64,000 nt of DNA from Pseudomonas cavernicola (GTDB lineage Bacteria > Pseudomonadota > Gammaproteobacteria > Pseudomonadales > Pseudomonadaceae), in assembly GCF_003596405.1 (NCBI RefSeq), contig NZ_QYUR01000006.1, positions 1,054,001 through 1,118,000 of the forward strand, written 5' to 3'. Every line of letters starts with the position of its first letter. Position 1 is the first letter of the stretch. A model generated the notes under the pieces. The model was not told where the DNA came from and ran no database searches. It saw nothing but the letters and a program-made list of their open reading frames with translations. The position numbers and the translations under genes were made by a program. Of the stretch, positions 45,655 to 53,976 are shown piece after piece.

Positions 45655-47057
45655 TCACTTCCATAACTGCGCGGCAAACACGATGAGAATACCCAGCGGC
45701 GCGACATAACGCATGAGGAAGAAGGTCAGGGCGAACAGTTTCGGACTGCGCATGGCCAACTCATCACGCACCGCCTCACGGCCCATCACCCAACCGGCAA
45801 AGATCACAAAGGTCAGCCCACCGAGCGGCAACATGACTCTTGAGGTGAAAAAGTCGATCACGCCGAAGAAGTCCAACCCGCCCGCCGCGCCCCACTGATA
45901 GAGCTGGAAGCTGTCAACGCCACTGACGAAGAACTTGGCCTCCTTCCAGATATTGAAAGAGAACACCGTGCCCAGACCGACAAACCAGCAGATAAACGCC
46001 AGCCAAGTGGTAACCCAGACGCGACTCACACGAGTGCGCTCGACCAAGTAAGCCACCATCGGCTCCAGCAGGGAAATCGCCGAACTCCAAGCGGCCACCG
46101 CCACCAACACGAAGAACACCACCCCCATCAACTGACCAAAGACCACGTTACCGAAGGCCAGCGGCAGGGTGACGAACATCAGCCCAGGCCCCTCCCCCGG
46201 ATTCAAACCGGCGGCGAAAACAATCGGGAACAGCGCCACACCGGCCAACAGGGAGACGAAGGTGTCCAGCAACGCCACGCCGACGATGGTGCCGGAGATC
46301 GAGGAATTCTTCGGCATATAAGCGCCGTAGATCAAAATCGAACCCACCCCGACACTTAGCGAGAAGAACGCATGGCCCATGGCAGGTAGCAGGCCATCGA
46401 GCAAGCGCGAGGTGTCAAAGTTGAACATGAAGTGCACGCCCTCCATGAAGTGCCCGGTGGTCAGGCTGTAACCCAGCAAGATCAGCAGCAACAGGAATAA
46501 CAGCGGCATCATGATCCGCAGGCTGTGCTCCAGGCCTGCGACCACCCCCGAGCGATCACATAGGCCGACAGCAGCATAAAAATGCTGTGCCATAGAATCA
46601 GCCGCCAGGGATCGCCAATCACCTGGGCGAAATACGCCCCGGCCTGCTCGGGCGCCACGCCCTGGAAATCGCCACGGCCCATGTCGATGATGTAGTCCAG
46701 CGACCAGCCACCCACCACGCTATAGAACGACAGGATCAACAGCGCCGTGATCATTCCGGCAAACGCCGCCCACGACCACTTAGTCGAGTGACCAGCCTCG
46801 ATCGCCAGATCGCGCAGAGCGTTCGCCGGGCTTTGCCGGGCCCGGCGACCGATCAAGGTTTCCGCCAGCATCACCGGCAAACCGAGCAGCGCGATGCACA
46901 GCAGAAACACTAAGACAAAGGCTCCGCCGCCGTAGACGCCGGTCATATAGGGGAATTTCCAGATACTCCCCAAGCCCACCGCCGAGCCCGTAGCTGCCAG
47001 AATGAAGACCCAGCGACTAGCCCAGGAACCGTGGATCGAAACCTTGTCGCCCGCCAT
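45655..47057 (-). pseudogene. Sodium-dependent (NSS family) transporter, frameshifted
   Basis: Neurotransmitter:sodium symporter family, normally 11-12 helices, importing amino acids or similar with Na+. The first part (47057-46512) reads WASRWVFILAATGSAVGLGS and IWKFPYMTGVYGGGAF, classic NSS helix 1. It runs off frame at AYVIARGWSQAW. The second part continues in the next frame as GVVAGLEHSLRIMMPLLF through SMGHAFFSLSVG-type helices to the end. One missing G in the GGGGG run (complement of 46545-46549) accounts for the break: with six G the product is 467 residues, a normal length. Either the gene is inactive or this is a sequencing error in a homopolymer. Confidence 0.85.
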
Positions 47058-47345
47058 GTATATGTCCGTGGTGCCTGCAAAAGAGCGCGCATTGTCCGAG
47101 ATTCATCCAAACCCCTCAAGCCTTTGCGCCGCTAGTGGCCTGTACGGCTAGTTGGTTAACTCAAGTTCGGATGCCTGGAGTCCTGAGACAAGGCGCCGTG
47201 ACGAGTCATAGCTGGGCTAGTCAGGTTTTTAAACTGCGGTAACCGCAAGCGGGCGCCCCAGAACAGCGATAAACATGCCATGCCCGGGAACCAAAGGAAA
47301 AATTCGACCGACGCCTAAACTGTCGCCAGCAGGCCAGTGACTCCC

Positions 47346-47351
47346 TATAAT
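47346..47351 (+). promoter_or_regulatory. smpB: -10 element immediately before smpB
   Basis: A perfect TATAAT lies 9 bases before the smpB ATG, with no ribosome site between them. If used, the mRNA would be leaderless or nearly so. The -35 region at about 47323-47328 (TGTCGC) is weak. The rest of the 303 bases between the transporter and smpB shows nothing else I can identify. Confidence 0.45.
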
Positions 47352-47360
47352 GCCGCGCCT

Positions 47361-47843
47361 ATGGCTAAGCAAAAGAAACACCCTCAGGGCACCATTGCCC
47401 AAAACAAGAAAGCCCGGCACGACTACTTCATCGAGCACAAGTTCGAGGCAGGCATGGTCCTGGCCGGCTGGGAAGTAAAAAGCCTGCGGGCCGGCAAAGC
47501 GCAGTTGGTCGACAGCTACGTGCTGCTCAAGAATGACGAAGCCTGGCTGATCGGCTGCCACATTGCGCCACTGACCGCCGCCAGCACCCATGTCATCGCC
47601 GACCCCGTGCGCACACGCAAACTGCTGCTCAACAAGCGCGAGCTGGAAAAACTGACCACCTCCGTGCAGCAGAAGGGTTACGCCTGCGTGGCCTTGTCGA
47701 TGTACTGGAAGCAGCACTTGATCAAGTGCGAAATCGGCCTAGGCAAAGGCAAGAAGGAATACGACAAGCGCCATACCGAACGCGAGCGCGACTCCGATCG
47801 CGAGCTGCAGCGCGCAGTTCGTAACAAGGGCAAGGATGAGTAA
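47361..47843 (+). CDS. smpB: SsrA-binding protein
   Basis: Binds tmRNA and delivers it to stalled ribosomes for trans-translation. The 160 residues begin [23 protein letters not shown], with [26 protein letters not shown], and the basic C-terminal tail [20 protein letters not shown] that enters the mRNA channel. The ssrA gene it serves lies in the same window at 60236. Confidence 0.98.
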   Translation: MAKQKKHPQGTIAQNKKARHDYFIEHKFEAGMVLAGWEVKSLRAGKAQLVDSYVLLKNDEAWLIGCHIAPLTAASTHVIADPVRTRKLLLNKRELEKLTTSVQQKGYACVALSMYWKQHLIKCEIGLGKGKKEYDKRHTERERDSDRELQRAVRNKGKDE

Positions 47844-47855
47844 GCGATTTTCTCG

Positions 47856-47875
47856 ATCCCCGCCTGCGCGGGGAT
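47856..47875. repeat. Hairpins downstream of smpB
   Basis: ATCCCCGC / GCGGGGAT (47856-47863 and 47868-47875) with a 4-base loop; a second stem GCACTATC / GATAGTGC (47889-47896 and 47910-47917) follows. Both lie in the 85-base gap between convergent smpB and lldR and may terminate either gene, although T tracts are poor. Confidence 0.5.
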
Positions 47876-47928
47876 GACAGTGTGGGACGCACTATCGGCG
47901 GAGCTCTCTGATAGTGCAGTAGCTGCGC

Positions 47929-48696
47929 CTAGAACCCCTGCCGCCGCTCTGCTCGCGCCACCCGTTGCGCCTCCTGCAAGCCCTCCGCCAGCACTTCCTG
48001 CACGTAATGGATGTGCCGATTGGACACTTCCCGCGCCGCCTCGGCACGCCCCTCGATGATTGCCTGATACAACTCGCCATGCTGTTGCATCAGCATCTTG
48101 CGGGTCTCGGTGCGCAGGGCATACATGCCGCCGATATTGGTCACCACGTTGCGCTTCAACAAGTCGAACAATCCGCGAATGGTGTGCAGCAGCACAGCGT
48201 TGTGACTGGCTTCGGCAATTGCCAAGTGGAAGCGCGCATCGGCGGCGCCCTCCTCGGCGCGGCTGACCTTCCCGTCACGCGCATAACAGTCCTGCAGCGC
48301 CTCGAAGGCTTCGCGCAGCCGCTGATGATCCAGCTCGGTCGCCCGTTGCGCGGCGTAATAGGCACAGGAACCTTCCAGCGTGTGGCGAAACTCCAGCAAA
48401 TCACGCTGCGCCTCGGGGTTGCTCTCCAGTAAATGCAGCAGCGGATCGCTGAAAGTCGACCCCAAGGACTCCGCGACATAGTTGCCGCCGCCCTGACGAC
48501 TGACCAGCAAACCCTTGGCCGCCAGCTTCTGAATCGCCTCGCGCAATGATGGTCGCGACACGCCGAACTGCTCCGCCAGCGCGCGCTCCGCAGGCAGGCG
48601 CTCGCCAGCCTTGAGCGTGCCTTCGAGAATCATCCCCTCGAGCTGCGCAACGATATCGTCCGACAAACGGCGCTGCTGTACCTGACCGAAGCCCAT
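47929..48696 (-). CDS. lldR: FadR/PdhR-family lactate-responsive regulator
   Basis: GntR superfamily, FadR subfamily repressor. From ATG 48696 (GGAGAGGG upstream) it has 255 residues: winged helix LSDDIVAQLEGMILEGTLKAGERLPAERALAEQFGVSRPSLREAI, then the all-helical FCD ligand domain with metal ligands in ADARFHLAIAEASHN and HGELYQAIIEGRAEAAREVSNRHIHYV. It is divergent from the lactate permease, with a perfect PdhR/LldR-type operator in the 320-base gap, so a lactate-relieved repressor of lldP-lldEFG-dld is the likely role. Confidence 0.88.
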   Translation of the reverse strand: MGFGQVQQRRLSDDIVAQLEGMILEGTLKAGERLPAERALAEQFGVSRPSLREAIQKLAAKGLLVSRQGGGNYVAESLGSTFSDPLLHLLESNPEAQRDLLEFRHTLEGSCAYYAAQRATELDHQRLREAFEALQDCYARDGKVSRAEEGAADARFHLAIAEASHNAVLLHTIRGLFDLLKRNVVTNIGGMYALRTETRKMLMQQHGELYQAIIEGRAEAAREVSNRHIHYVQEVLAEGLQEAQRVARAERRQGF

Positions 48697-48886
48697 AACC
48701 CTCTCCACCGCGCCCGACCATCGACCGGGCTGTCTAATCCGTGCTTTGCCACGTGTTAGCCGCAGCCTAACCAGCCACTGACAGCGCGACAAGAACAACC
48801 AACCGCAACCTGCCTCGACCAAAGTAGCAGGCCGGCAAATTGACAGACTCGCTGTAAGGCTTTTACCCTGAGCCGTCGAAATTGTA

Positions 48887-48903
48887 AATTGGTATGACCA
48901 ATT
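48887..48903. promoter_or_regulatory. LldR/PdhR-type operator
   Basis: AATTGGTATGACCAATT is a perfect 7+3+7 palindrome matching the known TTGGTNNNACCAA site of the FadR/PdhR/LldR group. It lies between divergent lldR and lldP, 114 bases upstream of lldP. No other clear element is seen in the rest of the gap. Confidence 0.88.
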
Positions 48904-49016
48904 AAGTCGACCTACGAGTTGCGGTCATTGTTTTGCCTGGCTGGACGCCACAAGCGCACCGGCCCACATGACCCGACATAAGGCACACCCAACAATAATC
49001 AGGGAGCCAACCCACG

Positions 49017-50705
49017 ATGCAAGCCTGGCAACAGCTATATACACCTCTCGGCAACCTCGGTCTGTCAGCACTGGCAGCCGTCATCCCCATCGCCTTTTTC
49101 TTCCTCGCTTTAGCGGTATTCCGCCTCAAGGGCCATGTCGCCGGCAGCATCACCCTGGCGCTGTCGATACTGGTCGCCATCTTCGCCTTCCAGATGCCTG
49201 CCGACATGGCTTTTGCCGCAGCCGGTTATGGCTTCGCCTATGGCCTGTGGCCGATCGCCTGGATCATTGTCGCGGCGGTCTTTCTCTACAAGCTGACGGT
49301 GAAAAGCGGGCAGTTCGAGATCATCCGCAGTTCGGTACTGTCGATCACTGACGACCAACGCTTGCAGGTCTTGCTGATTGGTTTTTCCTTCGGCGCCTTT
49401 CTTGAGGGCGCGGCCGGCTTCGGTGCGCCAGTAGCGATCACCGCAGCCCTGCTGGTCGGCCTCGGCTTCAACCCGCTGTACGCCGCCGGTCTGTGCCTAA
49501 TCGCCAACACCGCGCCGGTGGCCTTCGGTGCGCTGGGCATCCCGATCATCGTCGCAGGTCAGGTCACCGGCATCGACGCGTTCAAGATCGGCGCCATGGC
49601 CGGTCGCCAGCTGCCGCTGCTGTCGATCATCGTGCCGTTCTGGCTGGTGGCCATGATGGATGGCTGGAGGGGGATCAAGGAAACCTGGCCGGCCGCGCTG
49701 GTCGCCGGCGGATCCTTCGCCATCACCCAGTACTTCACCTCCAACTACATCGGCCCGGAACTGCCGGACATCACCTCGGCGCTGGTCAGCCTGGTGTCGT
49801 TGACGCTGTTCCTCAAAGTTTGGCAACCGCAGCGCGCCGCCGAGGTGGAAGTGCTCGGCGTCAGTGCCAGTGGCGCCGCGGTAGTCGGCGGCTTGGGCGG
49901 GCCTCGCAGTAGCACGCCCTCGCCTTACAGCTTTGGCGAAATCCTCAAAGCCTGGTCACCGTTCCTGATACTCACCGTACTGGTGACAATCTGGACCCTG
50001 AAGCCGTTCAAGGCCCTGTTCGCCACAGGCGGCGCACTGGAAAGCTGGGTGTTCTACTTCGCCATTCCGCACCTGGATCAACTGGTGCTGAAAGTCGCGC
50101 CAATCGTCGCCAGCCCGACCCCGATGGCCGCCGTGTTCAAGCTGGACCCGGTATCGGCCACCGGCACAGCGATCTTCTTCTCGGCACTGATCTCGATGCT
50201 GGTCCTGGGCATACACGCCAGAACTGGTCTGACCACTTTCAAGGAGACCTTGGTCGAGCTGCGCTGGCCGATTCTGTCGATTGGCATGGTGCTGGCTTTC
50301 GCCTTCGTCACCAACTTCTCCGGCATGTCGACTACCTTGGCGCTGGTTCTCGCCGGCACCGGTGCGGCCTTCCCGTTCTTCTCGCCATTTCTCGGCTGGC
50401 TGGGTGTCTTCCTGACCGGCTCGGACACTTCATCGAACGCACTGTTCAGCTCGCTGCAAGCGACCACGGCGCATCAGATTGGGGTCAACGACACTTTGCT
50501 GGTAGCAGCCAACACCAGCGGTGGCGTGACCGGCAAGATGATTTCACCGCAGTCGATTGCTGTCGCCTGCGCCGCCACCGGCCTGGTCGGCAAGGAATCG
50601 GATCTGTTTCGCTTCACCCTGAAACACAGCCTGATCTTCGCCGCCTTCGTCGGCCTGATCACCCTGGCGCAGGCCTATGTGTTCACCGGCATGCTGGTTC
50701 ACTAA
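49017..50705 (+). CDS. lldP: L-lactate permease
   Basis: Inner membrane proton-coupled uptake of L- and D-lactate and glycolate. The 562 residues have about 12-14 hydrophobic helices. LctP family motifs are [46 protein letters not shown], and [25 protein letters not shown]. First gene downstream of the lldR operator; the enzymes that oxidise its substrate follow on the same strand. Confidence 0.97.
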   Translation: MQAWQQLYTPLGNLGLSALAAVIPIAFFFLALAVFRLKGHVAGSITLALSILVAIFAFQMPADMAFAAAGYGFAYGLWPIAWIIVAAVFLYKLTVKSGQFEIIRSSVLSITDDQRLQVLLIGFSFGAFLEGAAGFGAPVAITAALLVGLGFNPLYAAGLCLIANTAPVAFGALGIPIIVAGQVTGIDAFKIGAMAGRQLPLLSIIVPFWLVAMMDGWRGIKETWPAALVAGGSFAITQYFTSNYIGPELPDITSALVSLVSLTLFLKVWQPQRAAEVEVLGVSASGAAVVGGLGGPRSSTPSPYSFGEILKAWSPFLILTVLVTIWTLKPFKALFATGGALESWVFYFAIPHLDQLVLKVAPIVASPTPMAAVFKLDPVSATGTAIFFSALISMLVLGIHARTGLTTFKETLVELRWPILSIGMVLAFAFVTNFSGMSTTLALVLAGTGAAFPFFSPFLGWLGVFLTGSDTSSNALFSSLQATTAHQIGVNDTLLVAANTSGGVTGKMISPQSIAVACAATGLVGKESDLFRFTLKHSLIFAAFVGLITLAQAYVFTGMLVH

Positions 50706-50708
50706 AGA

Positions 50709-50816
50709 GTCTCTGAACGTCAGCCGTCAGCCCCGTCCCGGCAAGGCTGCAGAAATGCCGAGGCATCCGGGTTCCCACTTGAGCGGGAACGACGGCTAAC
50801 GACGTGTTCAGAGCGC
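50709..50816. repeat. Imperfect inverted repeat between lldP and lldE
   Basis: CTCTGAACGTC..AGCCGTC near 50711 is mirrored, with small gaps, by GACGGCTAACGACGTGTTCAGAG ending at 50816; inside, GGTTCCCACTTGAGCGGGAAC adds a further stem. The 238-base spacer between permease and LldE holds no gene. It may be a dispersed repeat or a relic insertion, and could damp readthrough into lldE. Confidence 0.5.
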
Positions 50817-50943
50817 GGTAAAAGCACCACACTTGGTGCCGGGCTTGCCCGGTGCCAGCTATTCACCACCGACCCTGCAAGGCTGCTGAAAGCTTCAGCA
50901 TCTATGCTGGGCGGATAACCGGGTCAACCCGGAGAAACGCCTG

Positions 50944-51768
50944 ATGAGCGAGCTGTTCTATAACGCCGTGCCCAACGCGACCCGCGTCGCGCCGCCACTG
51001 CCAAAACCGCGCCGATACCCCGCGCAGAAGCCTGCGCAGGTCTATCTGTTCGGCACCTGTGTAGTGGATTTGTTTTTTCCCGAAGCGGGGATGGATGCCA
51101 TCCACCTGCTCGAGCGCGAAGGCATTCGAGTGCACTTCCCGCAGGGGCAGAGTTGCTGCGGGCAGCCGGCCTACACCTCGGGGTACACCGAACAGGCTCG
51201 GGAAGTCGCGCGCGCACAGCTGGCCTTGTTCGCTAGCGATTGGCCGCTGGTAGTGCCGTCCGGCTCCTGCGCCGGGATGCTGCGCGAGCACTGCGCCGAC
51301 TTGTTCAAGGACGAGCCGGCGACACTCAAGCAGGTGCAGGCCCTGGCTGAGCGCACCTATGAGCTGGCCGAGTTTTTGTTGTACGTGTGCAAGGTGCGGC
51401 TGCAGGACAGTGGCGAGCCGGTCAAGGTGGCGCTGCATACCTCCTGCTCGGCCCGCCGCGAAATGAACACCCACCTGCACGGTCGCGTCTTACTCGCGCA
51501 GTTGGCCCAGGTGGAACGAGTCGAGCACAGCCATGAAAGCGAATGCTGCGGATTTGGCGGCACTTTCTCGGTACGCATGCCGGATATTTCCGGTGCCATG
51601 GTCGAGGACAAAACCCGCGCGCTACAGGAATCCGGCGCGCATCAGGTGATCAGCGCCGACTGCGGCTGCTTGATGAACATCAACGGCGCATTGGAGAAAC
51701 AACAGCAAGCGCTACGCGGGCAACATCTAGCGAGCTTCCTCTGGCAACGCACCGGAGGTGGGAAGTGA
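50944..51768 (+). CDS. lldE: L-lactate dehydrogenase complex protein LldE
   Basis: One of three subunits of the LldEFG (LutABC) L-lactate oxidation complex. The 274 residues have two CCG domains, with paired cysteines Cys71-Cys72 (QSCCGQPAY) and Cys201-Cys202 (ESECCGFGGTFS), which bind an iron-sulfur cluster in related heterodisulfide-reductase-like proteins. GGAGA precedes the ATG. Its stop overlaps lldF by 4 bases (GTGA). Confidence 0.95.
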   Translation: MSELFYNAVPNATRVAPPLPKPRRYPAQKPAQVYLFGTCVVDLFFPEAGMDAIHLLEREGIRVHFPQGQSCCGQPAYTSGYTEQAREVARAQLALFASDWPLVVPSGSCAGMLREHCADLFKDEPATLKQVQALAERTYELAEFLLYVCKVRLQDSGEPVKVALHTSCSARREMNTHLHGRVLLAQLAQVERVEHSHESECCGFGGTFSVRMPDISGAMVEDKTRALQESGAHQVISADCGCLMNINGALEKQQQALRGQHLASFLWQRTGGGK

Positions 51769-53210
51769 GCAGCCACACACTGATTCCCAGCGTGCAACTG
51801 CACGATGACTTCAAGACCCGCGCCCACCAGGCGCTGGGCGACGGCCAACTGCGGAGCAACTTCCGCAGCGCCATGGACTCGCTAATGAGCAAGCGGGCTG
51901 CGGCCTTCAGCGATGCCGATGAACGCGAGCGGCTGCGCGCCCTGGGCAACAGCATCCGTGCACGCGCGCTATCCAAGTTGCCCGACTTGCTCGAGCAACT
52001 GGAACAGAACCTGACCCGCAACGGTGTGAACGTGCACTGGGCGGAAACGGTGGACGAGGCGAATGCCATCGTCCTCTCGATCATCCGTGCTCACGAGGCG
52101 CGGCAAGTGATCAAGGGCAAATCGATGGTCAGTGAAGAGATGGAGATGAACCATGTCCTCGCTGAACAGGGCATTGAATGCCTGGAATCGGACATGGGCG
52201 AGTTCATCGTCCAGCTCGACCACGAGAAGCCTTCTCATATCATTATGCCGGCGATCCACAAGAATGCCGGCCAGGTCGCGTCCTTGTTCCACGACAAACT
52301 CGGCGTGGAGTACACCAAGGACGTAGACCAACTTATTCAGACCGGTCGCCGCGTGTTGCGACGGAAGTTCTTCGAGGCCGATATCGGTGTCTCGGGCGTC
52401 AACTTCGCGGTGGCCGAAACCGGCTCCCTGCTGCTTGTCGAGAACGAGGGCAACGGCCGCATGTCGACCACGGTGCCGCCGGTGCATATCGCCGTAACCG
52501 GTATCGAAAAGGTCGTCGAGAACCTGCGCGATGTGGTGCCGCTGCTCTCCTTGCTGACCCGCTCGGCGCTCGGCCAGCCGATCACCACCTACGTCAACCT
52601 GATCTCCGGTCCACGCCAGGCCCACGAACTCGACGGTCCGCAGGAAGTGCATCTGGTGCTGCTGGATAACGGCCGCAGCCAGGCCTTCGCCGACAGCGAA
52701 CTGCGCCAGACGCTCAATTGCATCCGCTGCGGCGCCTGCATGAACCATTGCCCGGTCTATACCCGCATCGGCGGCCATGCCTACGGCGAGGTCTATCCCG
52801 GGCCGATCGGCAAGATCATCACCCCGCACCTGGTCGGCCTGGCGAAGGTACCGGACCACCCCAGCGCCTCCTCGCTGTGCGGCGCCTGCGGCGAAGTCTG
52901 CCCGGTGAAGATCCCAATCCCGGCCCTGCTCCGGCGTTTGCGTGAAGAGAACGTCAAGGCCCCGAACGCTCCGCACCCCGTCATGCGTGGCCAGGGCAGC
53001 AAGTATTCGCGCACGGAGCGCTTGATCTGGAATGCCTGGCGCCACCTCAACAGCTCGCCGCTGCTGTATCGCGGCTTCCTGTACCTCGCCACACGTCTGC
53101 GCAGCCTGACGCCGGGCAAGATCGGCCCCTGGACGCAAAACCATAGCGCCCCGAAGCCCGCCGCCCGCTCGCTGCACGAATTGGCCCGCGAACACCTGGG
53201 GGACGAGTGA
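51765..53210 (+). CDS. lldF: L-lactate dehydrogenase complex protein LldF
   Basis: Iron-sulfur subunit (LutB type) of the L-lactate complex. From GTG 51765, which overlaps the lldE stop and follows GGAGGTGGGAA, it has 481 residues. An N-terminal LUD domain (ARQVIKGKSMVSEEMEMNHVL, GVNFAVAETGSLLLVENEGN) is followed by two [4Fe-4S] motifs starting at Cys319 (CIRCGACMNHCPVY) and Cys372 (CGACGEVCPVKIPI). It passes electrons to the respiratory chain, probably peripheral on the inner membrane. Confidence 0.95.
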   Translation: MSSHTLIPSVQLHDDFKTRAHQALGDGQLRSNFRSAMDSLMSKRAAAFSDADERERLRALGNSIRARALSKLPDLLEQLEQNLTRNGVNVHWAETVDEANAIVLSIIRAHEARQVIKGKSMVSEEMEMNHVLAEQGIECLESDMGEFIVQLDHEKPSHIIMPAIHKNAGQVASLFHDKLGVEYTKDVDQLIQTGRRVLRRKFFEADIGVSGVNFAVAETGSLLLVENEGNGRMSTTVPPVHIAVTGIEKVVENLRDVVPLLSLLTRSALGQPITTYVNLISGPRQAHELDGPQEVHLVLLDNGRSQAFADSELRQTLNCIRCGACMNHCPVYTRIGGHAYGEVYPGPIGKIITPHLVGLAKVPDHPSASSLCGACGEVCPVKIPIPALLRRLREENVKAPNAPHPVMRGQGSKYSRTERLIWNAWRHLNSSPLLYRGFLYLATRLRSLTPGKIGPWTQNHSAPKPAARSLHELAREHLGDE

Positions 53211-53221
53211 TGGTCATAGCC

Positions 53222-53291
53222 TGTAGGAGCGAGCTCTGCTCGCGATCCGAACCCGGCGCAAAAGTAATCGCGAGCAGAGCTCGCTCCTACA
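53222..53291. repeat. REP element, 24-bp perfect inverted repeat
   Basis: TGTAGGAGCGAGCTCTGCTC plus GCGA at 53222-53245 is repeated exactly inverted at 53268-53291. This is the common Pseudomonas REP/GAGC element. It sits inside the operon, in the 94 bases between lldF and lldG, where it could stabilise the upstream mRNA segment. Confidence 0.9.
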
Positions 53292-53304
53292 CGGGAGTTA
53301 GGCC

Positions 53305-53976
53305 ATGAGCGCCAAGCAGAACATCCTCGCCAAGCTGCGCAACAGCCTGAGCGGTACCACGCCGTTGGCCGATGACTTCGACGAGACTTTGGTCACCCAG
53401 CCTTGGAGCTATCCACCGGAGCAGCGCCTTGCCCGCCTGCGCGAGTTGATGGAGGCCGTGCATACGGAAATCCACCTGACCCGTAGCGACGCATGGCCGG
53501 CGCTGTTGCAACGCCTGCTGGTGGAGCGTGATTTGCCAAGTCTGCTGATCGCCCCGAATACCGAGCACGGCCAGCAACTCCAGACGCATTGGCGGACGAG
53601 CGCCTGCACAATCCCCCTCAAGGCCTACGACCGGCCCATCGAGGAATGGAAAGCCGAGCTGTTCAACGACACGCCGGCCAGCCTGACCGGCACCCTCGGC
53701 GCCATCGCCGCCACCGGCAGCCTGATTGTCTGGCCAAGCCGTGAAGAACCTCGGTTGATGAGCCTGGTGCCGCCGGTGCATTTCGCCTTGCTCAAGGCCA
53801 GCGAGGTCTACGACAACCTCTATGAGGCGCAGCGCAAGCAGCAGTGGGCCGCTGGCATGCCGACCAATGCGCTGCTGATTTCCGGCCCGTCGAAGACCGC
53901 CGACATCGAGCAGGTGCTGGCCTATGGCGCCCACGGCCCGAAAGACCTGGTGGTGCTGATTCTGGAGGACGCATGA
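53305..53976 (+). CDS. lldG: L-lactate dehydrogenase complex protein LldG
   Basis: LUD-domain protein (LutC type), 223 residues, third subunit of the L-lactate complex. Characteristic segments: MSAKQNILAKLRNSL, LFNDTPASLTGTLGAIAATG, SLIVWPSREEPRLMSLVPPV, and the terminal GAHGPKDLVVLIL. ATG 53305 lies just after the REP element. Its stop overlaps the next gene by 4 bases (ATGA). Confidence 0.93.
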   Translation: MSAKQNILAKLRNSLSGTTPLADDFDETLVTQPWSYPPEQRLARLRELMEAVHTEIHLTRSDAWPALLQRLLVERDLPSLLIAPNTEHGQQLQTHWRTSACTIPLKAYDRPIEEWKAELFNDTPASLTGTLGAIAATGSLIVWPSREEPRLMSLVPPVHFALLKASEVYDNLYEAQRKQQWAAGMPTNALLISGPSKTADIEQVLAYGAHGPKDLVVLILEDA

